DNA from: Erythrobacteraceae bacterium
GTDB lineage: Bacteria > Pseudomonadota > Alphaproteobacteria > Sphingomonadales > Sphingomonadaceae
NCBI GenBank assembly: GCA_002706445.1
Contig: PALE01000055.1
Span: 1-64,000, forward strand
DNA length: 64,000 bases
Direction: 5' to 3'
The notes under the pieces: generated by a model
Told to the model about the DNA's origin: nothing
Seen by the model: only the letters and a program-made list of their open reading frames with translations
Database searches by the model: none
Shown: in pieces, positions 43,020-51,346 of the stretch
Position numbering within the stretch: position 1 is the first letter of the stretch
Layout of the letters: the number at the start of each line of letters is the position of its first letter
Made by a program: the position numbers and the translations under genes

Positions 43020-43412
43020 ATGGAAAATTATCTCCGCGCCGAGCTGATCGACTGGCTCCGCACCGACCCGGCACTGGCGACACTGAACGCGGTCGAAGAA
43101 GAATCGCCCGTTTCCGCAAGCGCGCCGTGGCTCGGCATCGCTGCCAGCGCATCGACCGACTGGGGCACGAAGGACCGCCCGGGCCGCGAGGTGCGTATCG
43201 CGCTCGAACTCGAAAGCCGCGCCGACGAACCGGACGCGGACGGGCCGTTAGTGAGCGCAATCGAGCAGCGCGTGCTCGATCTGCCGCCATTTCAGAGTGG
43301 CTTCGAAATCGCCTCGATCCGTTTCCTGCGCGCCCGCAGCGAGGAGCGCGCGGGCAATCTTCGCGGCGCACTGCTCGAATTCCGCTTCCGCATTTTCGCC
43401 CCGCAAAACTGA
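43020..43412 (+). CDS. GTA gp8-like DUF3168 protein
   Basis: This is a 130-residue tail-completion protein. L-R-A-E-L-I-D-W-L-R-T-D (about 5-16) and W-L-G-I-A-A-S-A-S-T-D-W-G-T-K-D (about 37-52) match DUF3168, which caps or joins the tail in GTAs and siphophages. The C-terminal A-L-L-E-F-R-F-R-I strand is typical. The ATG at 43020 is preferred over a TTG at 43002. Confidence 0.88.
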   Translation: MENYLRAELIDWLRTDPALATLNAVEEESPVSASAPWLGIAASASTDWGTKDRPGREVRIALELESRADEPDADGPLVSAIEQRVLDLPPFQSGFEIASIRFLRARSEERAGNLRGALLEFRFRIFAPQN

Positions 43413-43436
43413 CAAACCCACAATCGGAGACACGCT

Positions 43437-43844
43437 ATGCCCGCACAAAATGGGTCCGCTTTCCTGCTCAAGATCGGCGACGGCGGTGCCCCGCCCGCCT
43501 ACGATACGGTTGCCGGTCTCAGGACCACGCAGCTTTCGATCAACGGTGACCCTGTCGCCATCACGCATAAACAGTCGGGCGGCTGGCGGGACCTGCTTTC
43601 GGGTGCGGGAACGCGCTCGGTATCGGTCAGCGCCGCTGGAATTTTCCTCGGCAGCGCGGCGGAGAGCGCGGTGCGCGCCCACGCCCTCGCCGGAACGCTC
43701 GACGACTATGAATTGTCCTTTGAAGATGGCGAAAAACTGCGCGGGCGCTTCCTCGTGCAGCGGCTCGACTATGCCGGCGATTTCAACGGCGAGCGCAATT
43801 ACACGCTGCAGCTCGAAAGCTCCGGCCCGGTCCTGCCCGCATGA
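43437..43844 (+). CDS. GTA major tail (tube) protein (gp9)
   Basis: This is a 135-residue tube protein. M-P-A-Q-N-G-S-A-F-L-L-K-I-G-D-G (1-16) is a near-canonical RcGTA gp9 start. W-R-D-L-L-S-G-A-G-T-R-S-V-S-V-S-A (about 50-66) and Y-E-L-S-F-E-D-G (about 92-99) are in order. Its stop overlaps the gp10 start. Confidence 0.92.
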   Translation: MPAQNGSAFLLKIGDGGAPPAYDTVAGLRTTQLSINGDPVAITHKQSGGWRDLLSGAGTRSVSVSAAGIFLGSAAESAVRAHALAGTLDDYELSFEDGEKLRGRFLVQRLDYAGDFNGERNYTLQLESSGPVLPA

Positions 43845-44155
43845 CGCGGAGCGCAAACGCGATGCGCGGCGAGGCGGAGTTCGGCATTGACGGGCAGACC
43901 TGCTTGCTGCGCCCCAGCTTCGAAAATCTCGTCGCCGCCGAAGAAGAGATCGGATCGCTGTTCGCTTTGGTCGAACGTGCCTCCGAAGGGGCGATCACGG
44001 TCAGCGAAATCACTGCGCTGCTTTGGCACTGTATCGAACCCGGCCCGCGCCCCTCGCGTGAAGACGTCGGCAAAGCCGTCCTTGAGTGCGGGCTGGTCGA
44101 AGCGATCAAGCCGGTGCGGACCATCCTTGCCCAGGTGCTGCAAGGCCAGACGTGA
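43841..44155 (+). CDS. GTA gp10-like tail-assembly chaperone
   Basis: This is a 104-residue GTA gp10-family protein. M-R-G-E-A-E-F-G-I-D-G (8-18) and R-P-S-F-E-N-L-V-A-A-E-E-E (about 24-36) are the family pattern. Tail chaperones help the tape measure fold before tube assembly. ATGA and GTGA couplings tie it to both neighbours. Confidence 0.88.
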   Translation: MTRSANAMRGEAEFGIDGQTCLLRPSFENLVAAEEEIGSLFALVERASEGAITVSEITALLWHCIEPGPRPSREDVGKAVLECGLVEAIKPVRTILAQVLQGQT

Positions 44156-44364
44156 GCAAGGAGGCAAAGCCCTCTTTCGGAGCGGGCATCGCGGTGTGGT
44201 GCAGCTTGGCCTCGAGGATGCTGGGCTGGCGCCCGGCAGAGCTCTGGCAGGCAACGCCAGCCGAACTGATCGCAGCGATCCGCGATCCGGCCGACCCCGG
44301 AAAGACCTCTGCCCCCAGTCGGGACCTGATCGCCCAGATGTTGGAGCGCGACAAATATGGATGA
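44152..44364 (+). CDS. GTA tail-assembly chaperone, gp10a-type (rcc01693-like)
   Basis: This is a 70-residue protein. GTG start, overlapping the gp10 stop. L-G-W-R-P-A-E-L-W-Q-A-T-P-A-E-L (about 25-40), the W-x-P...F/W-x-A/x-T-P-x-E pattern, is typical of rcc01693-type chaperones. It overlaps the tape-measure start by 8 bases. It is likely the second chaperone half, here made as a separate ORF rather than by frameshift. Confidence 0.82.
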   Translation: MSKEAKPSFGAGIAVWCSLASRMLGWRPAELWQATPAELIAAIRDPADPGKTSAPSRDLIAQMLERDKYG

Positions 44365-44923
44365 CAATTTCGAACAGCTCGTAATCGATGTGCGGGCGAC
44401 AACCGACGGTTTCACCGCCGATTTGGAGAGCATGCGCGGCGCGCTCGATACTTCGTTGATCGACGGCTTCGATCGCGCGGGCGCAGTGCTTGAACGCGGG
44501 CTCGCCTCGGCCTTGCGGCGCGGTGCACTGGGCTTCGACGATCTCAAACGGGTGGCCTTCCGCGCGCTTGATGCCATCGCGGCTCGCGCCTTGAATTCCG
44601 GTTTCTCGGAACTTCTGGGCGGAGGAGGGTCGGGCGGCCTGCTCGGCCAGGCCTTCGGCGCGCTGCTCGGCCTGCCCGGGCGCGCAACGGGTGGGCCAGT
44701 CTCACCGGGGCGCGGATATCTGGTGGGCGAGCGCGGTCCCGAACTCTTCGTGCCGACCAGCGCCGGTCAAATCACACCGAATGCCGGACCGAACGTATCG
44801 GGACGAGACGTGCGCGTTTCGATCCAGCTCGCCGCGCCGCGCGGAACGTCTGCGCCGACCGCCATGCAGCGATCCTCGCGCCAGGTCGCCAGCGCGGTCC
44901 GCCGTGCACTCCAGCAAAGCTGA
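44357..44923 (+). CDS. Short GTA tail tape-measure protein (gp11)
   Basis: This is a 188-residue tape measure. An N-terminal helical part (F-E-Q-L-V-I-D-V-R-A-T-T-D-G-F) leads into R-A-F-R-A-L-D-A-I-A-A-R. The late A-T-G-G-P-V-S-P-G-R-G-Y-L-V-G-E-R-G-P-E-L-F-V-P (about 111-134) is the conserved tape-measure C-terminal motif. GTA tape measures are short compared with phage ones; this fits a short tail. Confidence 0.87.
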   Translation: MDDNFEQLVIDVRATTDGFTADLESMRGALDTSLIDGFDRAGAVLERGLASALRRGALGFDDLKRVAFRALDAIAARALNSGFSELLGGGGSGGLLGQAFGALLGLPGRATGGPVSPGRGYLVGERGPELFVPTSAGQITPNAGPNVSGRDVRVSIQLAAPRGTSAPTAMQRSSRQVASAVRRALQQS

Positions 44924-44936
44924 GGACACACCGAAC

Positions 44937-47258
44937 ATGGCCTATTACCTCGCCAGCGAACGCCGCGGGCAACAGACCAGCTTTATCCAGCGCTTCGATC
45001 CGCGCTTCTGGACGGTCAATTTTCCGCGTCCGGCGATGGCCTCAGTCATCACCAAGAGCGCCAATTCGATCCAGATCGATGTCGAGTTGCACCATGAAGG
45101 GGAACTGGTCGGTCTGATATGGGACAGCGTGGACAGCCTCGACCACCCGCTGCTCGCCTATGAAACCAACCGCGATTACTCGAACACCACGCTGAGCTTT
45201 CGCTGGCAATCGCAAGGGGTTGTGGCGCTTGATGCGATCAACGGACCGACGCTGACGATCGAAGGCCGCGATGCGAGCGGAAACGCACAAACGTGGTTTG
45301 TGAGGCTGTGGAACTATGCCACCGGCTCTCCCACAGATGCCTTTATCGAACTGCCCTTTTCGGCGCTCGAAAGCGGCTTCACTCTGCCGGGCACACCGGT
45401 GCATCCTGCTGACATCGACCGCATGTTCATCTCGCTGGTCGCCCCCGGGTTCGTACCGGGAAGCACCGCGCCGCTCGCACAGCGCTTCAACGGTCAGGTC
45501 ACGATGTCCAACATCCTTGCCGACGGGCGCAATGGGATGCTCGAAATCGGCGATGTGCGTCTACCCGTCCACGGCGAGCGTCTCGCAACCGCCTATGATG
45601 ACGGCTACAACCAGACCCCTGCACGTCTGCTGCGAAGCATTGTCGGGCTCGGCTATCGTGAGGATATCGTCCACTACGTCGGCATGAGCCACTTCATGCG
45701 GCTCTCGTTGCAGAATGGCGCGCTGTTGGCGGTGCAGGCGGGCGAACTGTGCCGGCCGGCCATCGAATGGCACGACAATCTCTTCGCACTTGCCGCCGCC
45801 AACGATCTCGAAGTGATTGCCTCGATCTCCTACGAATTGTTCGACGCCTATTGCCCCGAAAGCTGGAAGCAGCGCACCGTCAGCGGTGCGCAGGCGCTTA
45901 CAGGCTGGGTTCCGCCATCGACGCTGCTGTCGCCTGCGAACACTGACGCCATGGCGTGGCTGAGCAACTGCGCGTCTGCCTTCGTCGGCTTGCTCGAAGG
46001 CGCGGGACAGCCGGTGCGTATGCAAATCGGCGAGCCCTGGTGGTGGACCACCGCGCAAGGCGAAATTTGTCTCTATGACGAAGCCGCAATCTCTGCCTTC
46101 GGCGGTGCACCGCCCGAAATTGCCGACATGCGCCAGCCGCTTTCGTCCGAAGAAATCGCCTTGCTCGATGAAGCGGGGGCACTGTTGGCGCAATCGACCG
46201 CAAACCTCACCGCCGACATCCGTGCCGCAGCCGTCACCACCGCCGAGGTCTTGCTGCTCGCCTTCACGCCGACGGTGCTCGATCCGCAGATGCCCGAGCT
46301 CTACCGCGCGAACCTGCCGATAGGTTGGGCACACCCGGCTTTCGACCGGCTCCAGCTCGAAGATTATGACTGGCTGACAGGCGGAGCCGAGGCGCTGCGA
46401 CGGGCCGCCTACGCATTCGTCGATGCGCGCCTGCAATATCCGCTCGCATCGCAAGACTATCTTGCAGGCTTCGTGCTCGATCCTGCCGATGCCGAACTGT
46501 TCTGGGCCCGCATCGATGCGGGCATCGACGAAGCCATCTCGCGCTCCGTGCCGCGCCGCTATGTCTGGGCGCTGCCGCAGGTCAATCGCGATGGCTACAC
46601 GCGCCTTCCAACAACGATAGAGGATCCCATGGAAGCCTTCGACGACGTCCTTTATCCCTTCCCGCTCGGTCGCAGCACCGCCGTGGCACCCGAATTCTCG
46701 ACTTCGATTTCCGTCACCGCTTCGGGGCACGAGCAGCGCAACGCGCTGTGGTCCGATGCGCGTGTCCATTTCGATGTCGGACCCGGCATCCGTTCCGAAG
46801 GCGAGCTTTCGCAGCTGATCGCTTTTTTCCGCGCAAGACGCGGCGCGGCCAAGGGCTTTCGCATCAGCGACCCGTTTGATCATAGCTCCAACGGCATGAC
46901 AGGCAGTCCGACCATGCTCGACCAGATTCTGGCAACCGGCGACGGCCTGACCGCAGATTTCCGGCTGATCAAAACCTACGGTTCCTCAAGCGATCCTCAG
47001 GTCCGCGTCATCACGCGTCCGCGCGCCGAAACATTGCTCGTCAGTGTCGACGGCGCGCCGAGCTTCGACTGGACCCTGGGAGAGAAGGGCCTGCTGTCAT
47101 TCTCGGTGGCACCGCCAGTTGGCGCAGAAGTTCGGGCCGGGTTCCTGTTCGATGTCCCGGTGCGCTTTGCCGAAGACCGCATCGACATCTCTTGCGTCAA
47201 CTTCGAGGCGGGTGAAGCGCCAAGCATACCGCTGATCGAACTGCGCGAGGAAGTGTGA
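44937..47258 (+). CDS. Tail protein: large N-terminal tail-sheath/TIM-barrel-like part fused to DUF2460 (gp12)
   Basis: This is a 773-residue protein. Residues 565-773 are a DUF2460/TIGR02217 domain (A-F-D-D-V-L-Y-P-F-P, and A-A-K-G-F-R-I-S-D-P-F-D-H), which is the whole of RcGTA gp12. The first 560 residues resemble non-contractile tail-sheath proteins with a TIM-barrel-like module (W-H-D-N-L-F-A-L-A-A-A-N-D near 280 and Q-I-G-E-P-W-W-W near 363). That call is inference. An internal GAGGA at 46620-46624 precedes the Met565 codon, so free gp12 could also be made. Confidence 0.8.
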   Translation: MAYYLASERRGQQTSFIQRFDPRFWTVNFPRPAMASVITKSANSIQIDVELHHEGELVGLIWDSVDSLDHPLLAYETNRDYSNTTLSFRWQSQGVVALDAINGPTLTIEGRDASGNAQTWFVRLWNYATGSPTDAFIELPFSALESGFTLPGTPVHPADIDRMFISLVAPGFVPGSTAPLAQRFNGQVTMSNILADGRNGMLEIGDVRLPVHGERLATAYDDGYNQTPARLLRSIVGLGYREDIVHYVGMSHFMRLSLQNGALLAVQAGELCRPAIEWHDNLFALAAANDLEVIASISYELFDAYCPESWKQRTVSGAQALTGWVPPSTLLSPANTDAMAWLSNCASAFVGLLEGAGQPVRMQIGEPWWWTTAQGEICLYDEAAISAFGGAPPEIADMRQPLSSEEIALLDEAGALLAQSTANLTADIRAAAVTTAEVLLLAFTPTVLDPQMPELYRANLPIGWAHPAFDRLQLEDYDWLTGGAEALRRAAYAFVDARLQYPLASQDYLAGFVLDPADAELFWARIDAGIDEAISRSVPRRYVWALPQVNRDGYTRLPTTIEDPMEAFDDVLYPFPLGRSTAVAPEFSTSISVTASGHEQRNALWSDARVHFDVGPGIRSEGELSQLIAFFRARRGAAKGFRISDPFDHSSNGMTGSPTMLDQILATGDGLTADFRLIKTYGSSSDPQVRVITRPRAETLLVSVDGAPSFDWTLGEKGLLSFSVAPPVGAEVRAGFLFDVPVRFAEDRIDISCVNFEAGEAPSIPLIELREEV

Positions 47259-48073
47259 TGCGGGTGTTTTTCGACCGCGAGCTCGATGCGGCAGCGACAT
47301 TCTGGCGCGTGTTCCGCACAGACGGGATCGCGCTGGGCTTCACAAGCCATGATCGCGATCTGGCCTTCGGCGGTATCAATCACCGTGCCGCGCCCGGAAT
47401 GGCGCCCGCAGCAATCCGGATGACATCCGACCTCAGCGAAGACAGCGCCGGGGTGGAAGGCGCACTCAGCCACGGCTCCATTCGGGAAGACGATCTGGCA
47501 GCCAGCCTATTCGACGGCGCCGCGATCGAGATCGGTGTCGTCGATTGGGAGACGCTGGAACACCAGGTGCTTTATTCGGGCACTCTGGGACAGATCGAAG
47601 ACAACGGCCTCAACTTCACCGGGGAACTCTCCTCCGCCAAACAAGTGCTTGAGCAAGACCTCGTACCGCGCACGAGCCCTACGTGCCGCGCAAACTTCTG
47701 CGGTAGAGGCTGCGGACTGTCGGCCATCGCTGTCACCAGCAGAGTGACGCTCGCCGCGATCGATTTGGAACTCAACCGCGTCCAGTTTGCGGGCGTTCAG
47801 CCGGACGATTTCGTGGACGGCCAATTGCGATTTCTCGACGGTCCGCAGACCGGCATCCCGTTCGGCATTCTGGACTCGGCAGGCAGTTGGCTTGTCCTCG
47901 ACCGTCCACTGATCGAAGGAATTGAGGCCGGCGTACCCGCCGAGCTCCGCATGGGCTGCGACCACACGCTAGGCACCTGTGCGTCCAGGTTCGACAACGC
48001 GGTCAATTTCCGCGGAGAGCCCTTTTTGCCCGGCAATGACCTGTTGGCCCGATACGGGCAGGGCGCTTCGTGA
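47258..48073 (+). CDS. GTA gp13-like DUF2163/BR0599 hub protein
   Basis: This is a 271-residue tail-tip protein. The Cys set T-C-R-A-N-F-C-G-R-G-C-G (about 147-158) and M-G-C-D-H-T-L-G-T-C-A-S-R-F (about 233-246) is the DUF2163 pattern, which in RcGTA is associated with an iron-sulfur cluster in the hub. ATG at 47258 follows GAGGA and overlaps the previous stop (TGATG). Confidence 0.9.
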   Translation: MRVFFDRELDAAATFWRVFRTDGIALGFTSHDRDLAFGGINHRAAPGMAPAAIRMTSDLSEDSAGVEGALSHGSIREDDLAASLFDGAAIEIGVVDWETLEHQVLYSGTLGQIEDNGLNFTGELSSAKQVLEQDLVPRTSPTCRANFCGRGCGLSAIAVTSRVTLAAIDLELNRVQFAGVQPDDFVDGQLRFLDGPQTGIPFGILDSAGSWLVLDRPLIEGIEAGVPAELRMGCDHTLGTCASRFDNAVNFRGEPFLPGNDLLARYGQGAS

Positions 48074-48486
48074 CGGGGGATTGCGGTAGCACTCGGTGCC
48101 TTGCGGAAGCAGCCGCTCACTTCATCGGAACCCCTTTCCGGCTGCATGGTCGCGATCCACGCACAGGGCTTGATTGCGTTGGATTGGTGCACGCGAGTCT
48201 GGTGAAAACAGGACGACGGTCCACCCCTCCCGAGGGGTATCGATTGCGCAACACCGATCCATCGAGGTGGTTCGATTTTGCCGAATATTCAGGGCTTTGC
48301 CGCGTGTCGGGGCCCGTGGTGCGCGGCGATGTTCTCCTCATCAAAGCCGCGCCGGGACAGCAACATCTGCTCATCGCCGAGCACCCGGTGACCGCCATTC
48401 ACGCCCATGCAGGCCTGCGCCGCGTGGTCCGCGAAACAATTGTCTTTCCGAACATGCCCATCGCCCATTGGCGACTTCAACCCTGA
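48070..48486 (+). CDS. GTA NlpC/P60-family cell-wall peptidase (gp14)
   Basis: This is a 138-residue NlpC/P60 peptidase. Cys36 in G-L-D-C-V-G-L is the nucleophile. The catalytic His is in Q-Q-H-L-L-I-A-E-H (about 97-105), and a third polar residue follows. In GTAs it opens the host cell wall for DNA entry. GTG start, coupled to gp13 (GTGA). A second Cys (C5) and C10 near the start are unusual. Confidence 0.88.
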   Translation: MTGDCGSTRCLAEAAAHFIGTPFRLHGRDPRTGLDCVGLVHASLVKTGRRSTPPEGYRLRNTDPSRWFDFAEYSGLCRVSGPVVRGDVLLIKAAPGQQHLLIAEHPVTAIHAHAGLRRVVRETIVFPNMPIAHWRLQP

Positions 48487-48504
48487 CCCCAACGGGAGAG
48501 CCTG

Positions 48505-50685
48505 ATGGCAACTTTAGTCCTCACCACCATAGGCACTGCCGTCGGCGGTCCGATCGGCGGGGCAATTGGTGCCCTCATCGGTCAACAAGTCGACCAGGCG
48601 ATCTTTCGACCAGGCGGTCGCGAAGGTCCTCGCCTGAAAGAACTCACCGTCACGACTTCCAGCTACGGCCAGCCGATACCGCGCAATTTCGGCAGGATGC
48701 GGGTGGCGGGAACGGTTATCTGGTCAACCGAGCTCATCGAAAGCAAGAACAGGGAAGGCGGCGGAAAAGGGCGTCCGTCCACGACGACATATTCCTATTC
48801 GGCGTCCTTCGCGGTGGCCCTTTCCAGCACGCCGCTCGATCGGATCGGGCGGATATGGGCTGACGGCAATCTCTTGCGAGGTGCAAACGGCGACCTCAAA
48901 GTCGAAGGGGCGATGCGGTTCTATCCGGGAACGGGCGATCACGCGGTCGATCCCCTGATTGCTGCGGATCGCTCTGGCCCCACCCCAGCCTTTCGAGACT
49001 GCGCCTACGTAGTTTTCGAGAACCTTCAGCTGGGCGATTTCGGCAACCGCATTCCCGCACTGAATTTCGAAGTGTTTGCGCAGGAAGACGCAAGCGTATC
49101 GTTAGGCCAGCTCGTACCGGCGGCCGCCGCTTCGGCTGGCGATCTGCAACTCCAGAACGCGCGCGGCTTTTCGGACGAAGGCGGCGCGATCGGATCGTCG
49201 CTGGGCGCAATCGACCGGGTCTTCCCGATCAAATGCATTGCCACCTCCCGTGGTCTTGAAATTGCGCCCTACACCGCTTCCATCGCGCCCATAAAAACCT
49301 TGCCGCCGCAGCTTTCGACGAGAGGTTCAGACAACGTCGAAGAGCGCCATAAACGGAGAGGGAGCGGGCTCGGAACCGAGCCGCTCGCGCTGCGATATTA
49401 TGACGAACAGCGCGACTACCAGCCCGGCGTGCAACGCGCTTTGGGCCAGCGTCCCGAGGGGCGCGAAGCGATGGTGGATTTACCTGCTACCATGACCGCG
49501 CAGGGCGCGCGTCAGCTCGCAAATTCGAACGCTCACCGTGCGCGATGGAAAGGCGAGCAGGTGGTCTGGCGTGTGGGAGAACTGGATCCGCAAATCGGTG
49601 CCGGAAGCGTTGTCAGACTTCCAGGAACCAATGGGCGATGGCTCGTCAAAAGCTGGGAATGGTTCGATCAGGGAATAGAGCTGGGGCTTGAGCGCCTTGC
49701 TCCCGAACTGGGCGCGGTGGCGGCTACGGATTCCGGGACGGCGAATGCTCCAGACGATCTCGAGGCGACGCCTACCTTGCTTGAATTCACGGAACTTCCC
49801 GCTGAAGATTCGGTCAATCCGAATGCGGCCACGCTGTTTGCTGCAGCAACTTCCGAAGGCGCCGGATGGCGCGGCGCCGCACTTTTCGTCGAGCGCGCCG
49901 GGTCTCTGTCCAGTATCGGCTCGACCAGGGCTGCGCGCGCGGTTGCAGGGCACCTGGCAGAGCCTTTGGCTGGTGCATCCTCACTGTTGCTGCAACCCGA
50001 TGCGAGGCTTGAGATCGATCTTCCGGCCGACGACCTTGCCTTCGCGAGCACCGATGTCACCGGCCTCGCAATGGGCGCCAACAGGCTGCTCTTGGGCGGT
50101 GAGGTGCTTCAATTCATGAAGGCCAGTGCGGACGGCCCGAGACGATGGACCCTGAGCGGTCTGTTGCGAGGCAGGGCAGGCACCGAAGATGCCGCCTCGA
50201 TAGGTCATTCCGCAGGAGAGGCCGCTGTGCTGCTTGATGAGCGGCTCACCGCCATCGATCCGGCTCAAGTTCCTCCCGCGCAAGGCACACGTCTTGCTGC
50301 GATTGGCCGAGGCGACCCCGATGCCGTGTTTGCCAGCCTGCGCAACATCGGCCTCTCGCGGCGTCCACTGATGCCAGTCGCACCGCGCCTCAGCATAGAC
50401 GTCGACGACACGTGGGAATTGTGTTGGACCCGCAGAGCACGCGGCCAATGGCTTTGGCCCGAAGCAAGCGAGGTTCCTCTTGTCGAGGAACGACAAAGCT
50501 ACACGGTCGGTTACGGACCGTGCGAAATGCCGTTTGCGACCTGGTCGCTCGACAGCCCCCGATTCCTCCTATCGTTGCCTGAAAGGGCAGCTCTGCTCAC
50601 CGAATTCGGGCCGTCATCGCTTTGGGTGCGGCAGATCGGGACTTTCGGGCAATCCACCCCCCTGTTTCTCAGGTCAATCAGCTGA
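48505..50685 (+). CDS. GTA gp15-like tail protein, short form
   Basis: This is a 726-residue baseplate/tail-tip protein. G-G-P-I-G-G-A-I-G-A-L-I-G-Q-Q-V-D (about 14-30), then Y-G-Q-P-I-P-R-N-F-G-R-M-R-V-A-G-T-V-I-W (about 54-73) and R-I-W-A-D-G-N-L-L (about 117-125) are shared with GTA gp15 and phage tail-tip proteins (phage-tail_3-like). It is much shorter than the R. capsulatus gp15, which has a TIM-barrel part I do not see here. Confidence 0.85.
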   Translation: MATLVLTTIGTAVGGPIGGAIGALIGQQVDQAIFRPGGREGPRLKELTVTTSSYGQPIPRNFGRMRVAGTVIWSTELIESKNREGGGKGRPSTTTYSYSASFAVALSSTPLDRIGRIWADGNLLRGANGDLKVEGAMRFYPGTGDHAVDPLIAADRSGPTPAFRDCAYVVFENLQLGDFGNRIPALNFEVFAQEDASVSLGQLVPAAAASAGDLQLQNARGFSDEGGAIGSSLGAIDRVFPIKCIATSRGLEIAPYTASIAPIKTLPPQLSTRGSDNVEERHKRRGSGLGTEPLALRYYDEQRDYQPGVQRALGQRPEGREAMVDLPATMTAQGARQLANSNAHRARWKGEQVVWRVGELDPQIGAGSVVRLPGTNGRWLVKSWEWFDQGIELGLERLAPELGAVAATDSGTANAPDDLEATPTLLEFTELPAEDSVNPNAATLFAAATSEGAGWRGAALFVERAGSLSSIGSTRAARAVAGHLAEPLAGASSLLLQPDARLEIDLPADDLAFASTDVTGLAMGANRLLLGGEVLQFMKASADGPRRWTLSGLLRGRAGTEDAASIGHSAGEAAVLLDERLTAIDPAQVPPAQGTRLAAIGRGDPDAVFASLRNIGLSRRPLMPVAPRLSIDVDDTWELCWTRRARGQWLWPEASEVPLVEERQSYTVGYGPCEMPFATWSLDSPRFLLSLPERAALLTEFGPSSLWVRQIGTFGQSTPLFLRSIS

Positions 50686-50701
50686 AGATTGGAGATTTTG
50701 A

Positions 50702-51163
50702 ATGGCAGATCCGATTGCATTCCCATCAACCACGCCGAACTATTCGCTCCCCTTGCTGTTCACCGGCCAGGCCCAAAAGGAATTTTCACTTAATCAGTCA
50801 CTTACGCTGATCGATGCTCTGTTGACGCCAAGCGTGAATGCGTCGACCGACACCCCTCCACCGACGGCGAACGAGGGAGAAAGTTTCCGCGTTTCTGCTC
50901 CCGCGACAGGTGATTGGACCAACCACGAAGACGAAATCGCCATTCGGATCGGCGGAGCCTGGCAATTCGTACAACCGGTGACGGGTATGACGCTCTACGA
51001 TCAGGCAGACGCGGCCTACTGGCACTACAATTCCACGTGGAAGAGTGCGGCCGAACCGGCAGCTCCAACCGGCGGAAGTGTCGTCGATATCGAAGCGCGA
51101 ACGGCCCTGGCGGAATTGATTCAAGCTCTTCGAAATCTTGGCATTTTTGCCGGCCAATCTTGA
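50702..51163 (+). CDS. DUF2793 protein, probable last GTA-operon gene
   Basis: This is a 153-residue protein. L-P-L-L-F-T-G-Q-A-Q-K-E-F-S-L-N-Q-S-L (about 16-34) and the A-I-R-I-G-G-A-W-Q-F-V-Q-P (about 81-93) block are DUF2793 signatures, common at the ends of GTA and prophage tail modules. It follows gp15 by 16 bases with GGAG nearby. A receptor-binding or fibre role is inference. Confidence 0.8.
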   Translation: MADPIAFPSTTPNYSLPLLFTGQAQKEFSLNQSLTLIDALLTPSVNASTDTPPPTANEGESFRVSAPATGDWTNHEDEIAIRIGGAWQFVQPVTGMTLYDQADAAYWHYNSTWKSAAEPAAPTGGSVVDIEARTALAELIQALRNLGIFAGQS

Positions 51164-51346
51164 TCCGTTAGCTGACATCGCGGTCCAAACCGGCGTCATA
51201 TCGGGTGCCAAAGCCGGGTTTTTTGCAGAAGGACCGCTTAAACGCGGCATTCTTGCAACAGTTCGGGACATTGATTGCTTGCTACTCAACTGTGGAGAAG
51301 TTAGAGACGAATAGCGCCTCATATTAATAAGAAGGGGAATTTTAGA
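51164..51346. other. Gap between the GTA operon and the OmpA-family gene
   Basis: This is a 183-base gap. CCGGC (51190-51194) and GCCGG (51213-51217) followed by GTTTTTT (to 51224) could be a weak terminator for the GTA operon. The second half, AT-rich around 51300-51340, is presumably the promoter of the OmpA gene, which has a good AAGGGGAA ribosome site (51330-51337). Confidence 0.4.

Noticed and set aside
37262..51163. Prophage rather than gene transfer agent
   Set aside because: Order, size and coupling of the genes match RcGTA. No integrase, repressor, replication or lysis gene and no att repeats were seen in the flanks.
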